Assembly: GCA_020736575.1 (NCBI GenBank)
Contig: JAGPYM010000007.1
Span: forward strand, 62,001 to 126,000
Origin: Thelonectria olida
Lineage: Eukaryota > Ascomycota > Sordariomycetes > Hypocreales > Nectriaceae
Direction of reading: 5' to 3'
Length of the DNA: 64,000 nt
Of this stretch, positions 55,331 through 64,000 are shown piece after piece. Below the pieces are notes generated by a model. It worked only from the letters and a program-made list of their open reading frames with translations. It made no database searches and had not been told where the DNA came from. A program made the position numbers and the translations under genes. Positions within the stretch are counted from its first letter, which is position 1; every line of letters begins with the position of its first letter.

Positions 55331-56078
55331 GATTGTGGACTGCTGCGGAATCTGGGGAGATGCTGCAACAGTTGATGATGTGGTTGGAGGAGGAGGAAAG
55401 AGGGAAGGGACGGAGCGGGAGGGTGGGTAGGGGACACTTATACAAGATCTGTGGATGGCTGGAAGCATCACCCGTTGCGCAATTGGACGGTGCGGGCGCG
55501 GACTTCCAACTTGGGAGCTAGGTAGGGGGAAGCTCCAGGCCCGTTTCAGAGACGACCCCGCCGTTACGCGCTGCCCGAAGTTGCTGCGAGTCCGCTAAAA
55601 CTGTGCTGCGAGCATGGAAGCTGCACTGGTGGAGATGAGCTAAGCATCAACTACGTATCTTGAATGAATACTTCAGCACGTAGGCATGTACTAATTGGAT
55701 CCTAACTCACACCTAACACCTAACCAGTCTATATTCCATACCTAACTCTACCCCTATCCCTAACTCCTAACCTGACTAAACCCTGACTGACCCTGACTAG
55801 CCCTAACATATATTCTGTTGATTTTAATTGAATTTTCAACTTGAAGGGCGGAAAATGCTTTCGAGTTGTAGAAAGGTGGGGCAGATTTCGTGGCTTGTAG
55901 GTGCGTGTAGGTTCTCTTTCAGTACGTACGTGTTTTGCTCCTCGTCGGGAAGGCCCAGTTTAGCCCAAGTTTTCCCGCCCCGACCCAGCTCTTTTGCGCC
56001 TTTGTCCGTCTTTTGAGCCGCAGAACGAATTCGAGATCCGGCGTGTGCATCCGTGATACCCTCAAGAAATCCGTCGCA
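55331..56078. promoter_or_regulatory. Divergent promoter region, cypB / uS13m, containing element B
   Basis: 748 bp. The first 300 bp next to cypB should hold its promoter. The middle, about 55693-55909, is the repeat listed as element B. The uS13m start lies only about 170 bp beyond the repeat. Confidence 0.45.
55693..55909. repeat. CCCTAA-rich degenerate repeat with TAGGTGCGTGT end (element B)
   Basis: 55693-55807 is a run of diverged units such as CCTAACACCTAACC, ACCTAACTCTACCCCTATCC and CCCTGACTAGCCCTAAC, followed by AT-rich DNA. The right limit is TAGGTGCGTGT at 55899-55909, the reverse complement of the ACACGCACCTA at the left of element A. Read on the minus strand it also shares ATATATGTTAGGG and TAGACTGGTTAG with element A (there ATATATATTAGGG and TGGACTGGTTAG). 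A and B look like diverged copies in opposite orientation flanking cypB. Confidence 0.55.
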
Positions 56079-56593
56079 ATGGTACGTTCGCGCCAATCCG
56101 GTCCCAATTACCCCTCAATTGGATACTAACTCTTCTGCAGGTGTTTATTCTCGGTGTCAACTTCGGCGAGCAGAAGCTGGTCAAGGTAAGCATCCCATCC
56201 TGAATCCGGCCTGCCCATCCTCCCATTCCGGACGATACACGACAGTATTTCTCACACGAAACCCTCTTCCACTCGCAATAGAAAGCCCTCGAGTCGTTCT
56301 ACGCACTCGGGCCGACCACTTCCGCTCGGATCATGGCCAAGTACTCCATTCACAAGCTGGCAAAAGTCGGCTCCCTCGCCCCGAGGACAGTCACTTCCCT
56401 CACGGCCGAATTGTCACAAATGACACTTGAAACCGACGCCCGAAGAATTGTCCAAGAAAATATTCGAAGATTAAAGGATATGGGAACGTACCGCGGTCGA
56501 CGACATGCCATGGGTCTACCTGTTCGTGGGCAGCGGACGAGGACCCAAACGGCGACGGCGAACAGGCTCAACAGGGTCGAGCGAAGGGGTTAA
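56079..56593 (+). CDS. SWS2: Mitochondrial small-subunit ribosomal protein uS13m
   Basis: 119 residues in three exons. The first exon is only the ATG, 56079-56081, followed at once by a GTACGT donor. Exon 2 is 56141-56185 (VFILGVNFGEQKLVK) and exon 3 is 56282-56593. Introns are 56082-56140 (TACTAAC branch point, TGCAG) and 56186-56281 (GTAAGC, AATAG). The protein shows the S13 helix-two-turn-helix (KALESFYALGPTTSARIMAK), TLETDARRIVQENIRRLKDM and the basic signature YRGRRHAMGLPVRGQRTRTQ. It sits at the head of the small subunit near the P site. The initiating Met is supported because the sequence after the splice matches the family start MVFILG; the nearest other ATG would lose this. Confidence 0.93.
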
Positions 56594-56805
56594 AAGAATA
56601 CTCGTTTACTCGACTTTGGGGATGGCTCACTATTTGGAGAAATGGCGGTTTGGGAATAAGGACTGCTGGGGTTGCATCAAATCTAGAAGCAGACAGAAAA
56701 GGCCAGCGGAGGAAGCGATCCCTAACCTTCCTGTTGTACAATACGTGTATAGACAGTGTACCATTGAAGACGAATGGACTCTATTTTGCGACACATAAAA
56801 CGCGA

Positions 56806-58418
56806 TTAATTTACTTTAACCAGCTGTCCCGCCTCTTCCAGTGCCTCGACGCTGAGGGAAGGCAGATCGTCTTCCAAAGGAAGTTCGCCATCCGCCTGCA
56901 ACTTGGCAGCAACTGCATCAACGTCCTTCCACACTCGCAAGACATTGCCTCCGACAACCTTGGCTGCGTCCTCATTGCTCACACCGTTCCTCAAAAGCTC
57001 GGCCACCAGGTCTGGATACTTAGACACATCTTCCAAACCCTCGGGAACGGACATGATCCCATCAAAATCGGTCCCTACGCCAACATGGTCGTAACCAATG
57101 AGGTTTCCAATATGGAGGATATGTCGAGCGGCATGGGCCAGTGTCGAGTTAGCCGGGTAGAAGTCAGGAAGACCATTCTTATTGTCAGACGCGACACATG
57201 AAATGAAGTCAGGGGCAATGTTGACCATGACAACAGAGTTACGTTCCTTGACGAGCTGGAGAACGTTATCTTTGACGTTACGAGGATGAGGGCAGATGCT
57301 AAAGGCGGAGCTGTGGGAAAAGATGATTGGGGCTTTGGATCCAGCCCAGTCTTTGTTGTTGCCCAGGACATCAAGCATTGTGTCCTCGCTAAATTAGATT
57401 CAGCTGTCAGTCTTCATAGCCCGATGTGATGAGAGGAAGCAGAGAGAGGACAAACCTGACGTGCGAGAGATCAACAATCATGCCGATCCGGTTCATCTCG
57501 TGAATAACGCGACGACCGAGGGGGCTGACGCCTCTCCAAAGTGGCTCGGCCTTGCGGGTAGGGTTCTCCAGAATAGCAGCATCAGCAAACTTGTTGTGGC
57601 AATTGTGGGTGAGAGTAGCGTAGCGAGTTCCGAGTTGATGGTATCTGCGGAGGTTGGCGACGGAATTGCCAATTTGGTGCAGGCCCTCGATACCCAAGGG
57701 AGAAATCAACTTGCCCTGCTTGAAAGCCTCGAGGGCGTTTGAGCTATCGACGTGCTGAGAGAAGTCATTGGGGTATGCCTGTTGCACTCTTGTCATGACA
57801 TCGATCTGGTTGAGTGTAAACTGGACGCCTATATCGTTGTCAGTTTGACAGAAATCAGCCCAAGCATTGTCAAGTCTACACTTACTAGCAGCGTAATTTT
57901 CATCTGAAAAGTCTGAGCCGTTTGCAGGGCAGGGAGCAAAAAGACTCCAGAAGGCACCGCCACTTTGGCCGGCGCGAAGACGTTTGAGGTCGACATGGCC
58001 GGGCAATTCACCTTGCTCAAAAGGCTTGGTGAAGTTCTCGTTATTAATGCGATTTCCATAGAGCCAACGGAGGAGTACGGGAAAGTCAACATGTCCATCT
58101 ACGTGCTTGTGTATCAGTCGCCAGTTTTGAGTGACGTATGGGATCATTTGGCTTACCTATCAATGGGTTAGAGGCCAAAATATGCCGGGCACGCTCCTCA
58201 ACTGAGAGGAGGCCTTGACCTTGGCCATATTTGGGAATGCGGTTGTAGCAATGTGTGACTGGCTGATGCAGAAGACTCAGCGCCAACAATGAGAGAAATA
58301 TGGCGATGATAGCCTTCCGCGGGGTCAACTTGGGCGTTGAGGGAGACTCATTGCGTCCGGCCTTGCCGGCCTTGCCCTTGTGCTTTGTAATGGGCAGGAT
58401 AGGGTCGGCGCGGCCCAT
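56806..58418 (-). CDS. Membrane dipeptidase (renal dipeptidase family, M19)
   Basis: 476 residues in four exons: 58418-58157, 58098-57886, 57828-57456 and 57388-56806. Introns are 58099-58156 (GTAAGC, GTAG), 57829-57885 (GTAAGT, ATAG) and 57389-57455 (GTTTGT, TTAG). A short hydrophobic anchor lies near residues 36-50 (AIIAIFLSLLALSLL) behind a basic N-terminus, suggesting a type II membrane protein. Metal ligands of the family are visible: DGHVDFP (His and Asp, with Val where Asn is usual), Glu in GIEGLHQIGNS, His in VDLSHV and His in IFSHSSAF. The protein hydrolyses dipeptides with binuclear zinc. An in-frame ATG at 58478 would add 20 hydrophobic residues and possibly a signal peptide; the 58418 start is my preference. 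Confidence 0.93.
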
Positions 58419-60912
58419 GATGAAGAGTAGCGCGAAAGCAAGGAGATAAAATAAGGAGCGTAATCGATAGATAGACACACAAACAAACGAAGGGAAATAA
58501 TTAGATGGCCGATGATTTGTTGAGTCACTAAATGTCTAATATGTCGTGATAATAGGGATCGAGGTTGATGAGGGTGAGAGAGAGTGTCAGGTCGACGTCT
58601 CAGGCTGGTACGTACCGCACGCCGCTCCCGCTTCCCGCCCAGCGGAGTTCTGGAGGTCCGCGCTCCGCATCATGGAAGAGGAGGGATCATCAGTTTTGTA
58701 ACGTCTTTGTATGACAACCTGTGGGTGATGAACCATTTCAATCAATAACCTACACATATTTAAAGTGATACGGTGGTTCAATCCGGTTCAAAGAATCAGT
58801 GTACTGTTTCAACACACAGCTTCATGTTATGCATCATGCATTTTTGCTCGTACACGGATCAGAAAACGAGGTTTGACATTGAATATCAGCTTGATAGCCA
58901 CTGTATGGAATTTTAGGAGTATTTCTTATCGAGGTTGTAGAAAACAAAATCGCAGAGTCTCAAGTTAAGCATTCCACATATGTGAATACCGAGCCTTGGA
59001 TACAACGGAGGTGGTCACCGAAGAACTCAATACGCAAATGAAAGCAAAAGAACGCTGCGTGTCTGGCCCTAAAACGGCACAGTGTACAAGCAACTTGTAT
59101 CTTTTCTTTCGTCCCGTCAATTTTCAAGGTTGGGCCACTTCCTTGTCTCCCTGAAACAAAGCGTGGCCCTTGTCAATGTCTGGGAAAGACAGGGGTAACC
59201 GCATTTTTGCTTTTGATTTATTTGTTTTCCGTCGTCCTCACAGCGTTCGTCTACATACGAATAGCATCCCTGGACAGGATAGTTAAGTTACGGTGTATGG
59301 ATGCAGTTCCAAGTTGGCTGGGCATCCAGGTGGTAATTACCGAACGTCCTGTCATGAAGCCCGCTGACACTCGAGTCTCATCGATCAGTGACTGGACGCC
59401 CAATGGGCCATGGAGTAATTAGAGATACGTGGACAGTTTGTGAGAGACAGGCAGGGAGTGACTTTGGTAGATTAACCCTATGCTGTGGCGCCCCTGATTG
59501 TGGCTGAGTCCATTCCTCATCACAGTCTCTTCTCCTCAACGATGAGAGATGGAACAGAGTCTCGCTCGCTTCAGCCCCCTGCAGCAGGCCTCCGGATTTA
59601 GAAAACAAATCGGAGGGGAGGACGAGAACGTCAGTGTTGAATGAAGACTCGAGGCGTAGCAAGAGCCGAATATTTGGGGAATAAGTACTGATAAGAGGCT
59701 GTGCGAAGGGGATGCATATGTCGATATGTATCAGGGCTGCTCGTCGCTCAACCACGTGAACCTCAGTGCTTGATGGAAATTTGATGCCCAAAGATGATAT
59801 GAATTAACTTCTTCTTGAGGTACCTACCGAGGTACCAAACGAAGAAAAGAAGGACGCTTTGCCTCGCATCTTCCCTTCCCTTCCCTTCCTTTCTCTTTCA
59901 ATGAAGGCGGGGGCTTCCTTCCCTCTTGACTTTGAATGGTCTCCAAGTAATCTTGTTTGTCCCTCTCTCCTTCCATTCCTTGGGGGCATATCGTATAATT
60001 ACGCTTGGACCTATTCGCACACTTGCGTCCCCCTCACAAACAAATTGGACCACGTAATGAACAAGTAGTCCCTGATCAACGTGTCTCTTTTCTCCTACAT
60101 TGGCCGGATTTGAGATGGATGAAGAAGCCATCGTTGTCAGATTTGGAAGAGAAGCGCCACGAACCTTGCATTTGTCCCCATCTGGCAGCATCAACAACAC
60201 CACTTGCTGACTGCAGCGAGGTGAGTGCAGCATCAGCAGAAGCCACTGCCTGAAGAAACAAGACGAGACGAATCCTATTTCAGCAAGACAAACGCCGACT
60301 TGGGTCCCTTCCTCTGCTTCGTATTGGCTCCGCAAGCACCCAGTCGTCATCCTCCAGCCAACCCCGTCCCGTCATCCTCTCCACGGAGTCGGCGAGCCCA
60401 CTATCCTTCACAAGTCGACGCCAATCAACCCCATCCAGTCTCACGCCGCCCCTTCGAGACCCGTCCGTTCAGCCTTGTCCGTCCCAAGCCAGTCAGCCAG
60501 CGTCGCGCCAAGATCCCTGGCACACAGTGTTTGCCCCTGCATCTGCAGTAGCTGCCCTCTCTGACCCGTCCGCCCCCAAATCTACAAAGTACCACCAGAG
60601 AGACACGCAGCAACGAGAAATCCGCTGGCTGACGCCCACCCCGTTCGTTACTTACCTCACACCTCCACATCAGCAATCCCCCAGGACACGATCACGGCGA
60701 AATCCCGCGAATACACAACGACGACGACAACGACCGGCACTACCACCCTGGATCACCACTTCGTTTACGAAACCCGATATCAGATAACAGATACCCCATC
60801 TCGTGGCTGTCGGCTGCGCAAGCGACTTCCCCCACCGTCTGAACGACCGCAACGACAAATAACGACTTGGACAGGCAATTGACGGACCTGGTGTGAGAAA
60901 AGGCAGGCCATC
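58419..60912. other. 2.5 kb divergent region, dipeptidase / RGD2
   Basis: Should hold both promoters. 58.5-59.3 kb is AT-rich and featureless to me. At 59817-59835 is a GAGGTACCTACCGAGGTACC cluster of the GGTA/TACC type. From about 60290 to 60900 the plus strand is C/T-rich, a likely RGD2 leader containing short upstream frames. No gene supported. Confidence 0.45.
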
Positions 60913-63571
60913 ATGCCGGGGTTTGCTGATTCCTTTTGGTCGAGCGACTATGCCGCAGGACTGGGCGTCCTGTTTGGCAAGCTCCAACAGGGCGTTATCG
61001 AGAACCGACAGGTCCTCACCATTGCCCGCATGCGCGCCGAGGCTGAGGAGGTCTATGGTCAACGCCTCGGCGAGATAACCCCTACTGCCGACAAAGTAAC
61101 TGGTGGTTTCACTCGCGATGACGGTGCCACTGTTCGCAAGGTGAGAAAGCTCTTCCATCGAGATTGCAGCTCTTCTTTCCGGTTTTATAACAATTGTGCG
61201 CCCTCATTCAGTTATGCTGACGTGGATCCCATTTAGGCCTTTGACGGCATGCGCAATGAGATGCAAGACGCCTCTCGCAATCATCACCGTATCGCTCAGA
61301 GCATCCGCGACCTCGTCGTGAATCCCTTCTCCCGCTGGTGTGATGCCCACGAAGCCCGCATCCAGGATTCACAGGATGAGCTTCAACTTCGCATCAAGGC
61401 CCACGATCGCCAGGCTGAGGCTGTCAAGAAGTTGCGTGCCCTCTACTTCAACAAATGCCGCTTGGTCGAAGACATTGAGGAAGAGAACAAGCTTGCCTTC
61501 CAGGACCCCGAAACCAGCCCTAAGCAGAACCAGCCCGCCATCCCCGAAATCAAAGTTGAGCCTCAAGAGGAGGAGGAAAAGGAAGATGAGGTCTATGAAG
61601 TGGGTGACGATGTGTATGTGCCTGAGCAGATGAAGAAGATTCTCTCCCACATGCTCTCTACTATCAAGATGGGAGAAACCAAGGTCCCCATTCTTGGCAC
61701 GTACCTCAACACCTCATCTGGTGCTGATATTGTCGAGTACCTCCAGCGAAGCATGGGCACCAGCAGCGTGAGCTATGCCGAGCGCATCGGTCAGGATCTC
61801 ATCTCTAATGGTTTCCTTCGTCTCATTGGCAATGTCGGCAACACCTTTGCCAATAGCTCCAAGATGTTCTACCAATGGCGACCCAAGGCCTTCCAACTCG
61901 CTGGTGTTCCCGAGAAGAAGAACCTCAACCGCACCTTCTCTCTTGCTTCCACCGGCTCTGAGGGTGGCGCCGAGTCCCCTGTTGTCGGCACCGTCAGCGA
62001 ATACCTCTCCAACTGGAACGTCCTCGGCAACTCTCATCCGAACGAGACCCCCAGCCAACGCATGCAGCGAGAGGCGCGTGAGGCAGACGACAAGTACAAG
62101 GCTGGCGTCCGGAGGCTTGATGAGCTCCGTTGCGAGCTTGAGGAGGCCATCTTCGTCCACCTTCAGTTCCTTGAGCGATGCGAGCTTGACCGCCTCAAAG
62201 CCGTTAAGACTGTCATTCTCGACTTCTCGGGCACTATTGGCAACGTTATCCCCAGTATGCAGTCCACTGTCGACCAGATGATGCTCTTCCAGGAGACTAT
62301 CCAGCCCGAAGGCGATCTACGATATCTGCTTGAGAACTACCGCACCGGAAGCTTCGTTCCCAAGGTGGTTATCTACGAGAATTACTACAACAAGGTTGAT
62401 GAGCACACCTTTGGCATCGATCTTGAAGCTCGTGCGCGAGCTGATAAGAAGCGTGTCCCCGTCATCATCACTACCATCCTTACCTACCTCGACCACCATT
62501 ATCCTGATCTCGAAGGCGACGAGGCGAGGAGAGGTGTTTGGCTTGTTGATGTTCCCCTCGCACAAACACATCGTTTGCGCGCCAAGGTCAACAATGGCAA
62601 GCTCGTTTCCCCTGAAGTATTTGACGAATTCGATATTCCCGCGGTTGCTAGTCTACTAAAGGTGTACCTCTTGGAACTACCAGGTAAGGATTGCTCGATG
62701 ATCTGATGCAAGCCCCTTGGTCACTAATGATGTTTGTCCTTTAGACTCACTCGTATCTTCCCACGTCTACGAGATTGTTCGCACTATTTACTCTTCCACC
62801 GCCGACTCTACCGAGGCGTCGCGCATTGCCGTGCTGCAGCAGACACTCTCCCAACTGCGGCTCACTAACATTGCCACGCTAGACGCCTGCATGAACCACT
62901 TTACCCGTCTTATTGAACTGACTTCGGCCGACGAAACTTACGTCTCGTCTCTTGCGGCTGCGCTTGCACCCTGCATTCTGCGCCCACGGTCAGAAACGTC
63001 CCTGACCTTGGAGGAAAAGCACGCGCATCGATTGGTTCGGGATCTCTTTGCCCACAAAGACGCCATCTTCACCGCTCTGAAGCGCATGTCTACTCTCAAC
63101 CACTCCTCCTCTGTCACCACCAACCGGCCGCGCGCTATTAGCACTAACGAAGGCAACCGCAAGGCACTCGTGGAGGAGCGGAATAGAGCTCTGCTTGAGA
63201 AGGCCAACGCCAGCCGTGGCCGTGATAAGAGCCCTGCGCCTAGTCCCCGTGGCCACCGACGAGACCGCAGCACTGGCGGACCCGATACCCGATTCCCTAT
63301 TCAGACGAGCCCAACTTCAGCTGTGGACCGACACCGTAGCAGCCTTGGTAGCCTCGGCGGCCTAGCTAAGCGCCAAAGTCTGGAAGTCCCTGCTCCCGAT
63401 GGTGCAGAGCCTGTAAACGGAGCCGACGGAGCCAAGGCGCCTGAGACGGACGGGACTGCTGAGAAGCGCGAGAGCGGTGGGCGGACGAGGTTCGTTGGCG
63501 GTAAGCGAGTTGCCCCTGAAACTCCGCCGGACCGAGGAGTGCAACTCGAAGACAAGGCCATGGAGGACTAA
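60913..63571 (+). CDS. RGD2: Rgd2-type F-BAR, DEP and RhoGAP domain protein
   Basis: 833 residues in three exons: 60913-61140, 61237-62683 and 62745-63571. Introns are 61141-61236 (GTGAGA, TTTAG) and 62684-62744 (GTAAGG, TTTAG). The N-terminus is an FCH/F-BAR membrane-bending module (FADSFWSSDYAAGLGVLFGK, IARMRAEAEEVYGQRLGEI). A DEP domain is inserted at about 215-300 (MLSTIKMGETKVPILGTYLN, IGQDLISNGFLRLIG). The F-BAR helices then resume, and a RhoGAP fold spans about 465-660 (VPVIITTILTYLDHHYPDLE, IPAVASLLKVYLLELP). A disordered Ser/Arg tail ends the protein. Yeast Rgd2 acts on Cdc42 and Rho5. Where active RhoGAPs have G-x-F-R, this protein has GVWLVDVPL, so the arginine finger is absent. 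Confidence 0.9.
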
Positions 63572-64000
63572 CGCAATGACGATGACGGTATGTAACAAGG
63601 AGGTGATTTCACGTCGGAGCAAGCCTGCAGCGGGGCAAATGCCGTTGGCATATCTCTATCTATATCCATGAGGGACGGAAAGGGAACGGAACGGTACGGG
63701 AAAGGGGCGAAGTGACGGGGGAGACTTTTCCTCCCCCTCTCCATTCGGGCTATCTATCGATCATGTGTACGTGTTAATGGAGCATGAAGCCAAAAGAACC
63801 AAGGGTGTATTTTTGTTTGTTGGTTTTCCTGTACTAAGTTATGCTGTATCACGATATGGCGGCGATTCCAAGTTGGGTTTTTCTCCTTTATTCATTTTCT
63901 GCTGTTTTTGAGCTACTCCTTTTGATTTCCATTTTGCCCTAAATTTTCCCCATGATTGTTTGCTTTCTTCCTTTTCTTCTGAACTGCCTACTTATTGGTT
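63572..64000. other. 3' flank of RGD2
   Basis: 429 bp to the window end. T-rich on the plus strand after 63.8 kb, consistent with 3' UTR and terminator of RGD2. No further gene start seen. Confidence 0.5.

Noticed and set aside
58768..58800. GGTTCAA-type sequences resembling a tRNA TPsiC arm
   Set aside because: No acceptor or anticodon stem can be folded around them.

Overview
The window is nuclear DNA of a filamentous ascomycete, most likely a Sordariomycete. This rests on gene content (samB, SET1/COMPASS, fungal SCAP, BIG1, an Msc2/Zrg17-type transporter), on short GT-AG introns of about 50-110 bp with CTAAC/CTGAC-type branch points, and on the CT-rich leaders in front of several genes. 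I cannot fix the genus. I call 22 protein genes, all by family recognition plus hand-worked splice sites; in every completed spliced model the exon lengths sum to a whole number of codons. I see no tRNA, rRNA, CRISPR array or intact transposon.

Left third (1-25.0 kb): 3' end of EBP2 (rRNA processing); samB/MUB1 (MYND protein, minus); a 4.3 kb stretch without a clear gene; a two-TM conserved fungal protein (minus); a ZRG17-type cation diffusion facilitator (plus); MGM1 (mitochondrial dynamin, minus) diverging from SPB1 (rRNA 2'-O-methyltransferase, plus); a JMJD7-type JmjC hydroxylase (minus); and fungal SCAP (sterol sensor, plus).

Middle (25.0-41.5 kb): gene-poor. A 4.3 kb CT-rich upstream region leads to a divergent 14-3-3-like gene. 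A Myb/SANT protein and a DUF4202 protein diverge from each other. A 6 kb gene-poor interval carries a broken gene whose single reading frame is interrupted by stops at 35196-35198 and 35085-35087. A conserved short protein of unknown function with a 7-codon first exon follows.

Right third (41.5-64 kb): gene-dense. SET1 (minus) has an unusual 17-bp perfect hairpin across its first intron/exon junction. Then come a conserved basic protein of unknown role, tropomyosin, RRP17, BIG1, TRM112, cyclophilin B, mitochondrial uS13m, a membrane dipeptidase and an F-BAR/DEP/RhoGAP protein of Rgd2 type. Cyclophilin B is bracketed by two diverged, oppositely oriented, AT-rich repeats with ACACGCACC ends and TTAGGG-like interiors. 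Just downstream of its stop lies a spliced-looking exon that would swap its HVEL tail for a membrane anchor.

Themes: ribosome biogenesis (EBP2, SPB1, RRP17, TRM112), ER and secretory functions (SCAP, BIG1, CypB, ZRG17) and mitochondria (MGM1, uS13m) recur, but neighbours do not form a pathway cluster. I found no convincing undescribed multi-gene system. The points most worth follow-up are the SET1 intron hairpin, the possible cyclophilin B isoform switch, the paired repeats around cypB, the decayed gene near 35 kb and the RhoGAP domain lacking its arginine finger.
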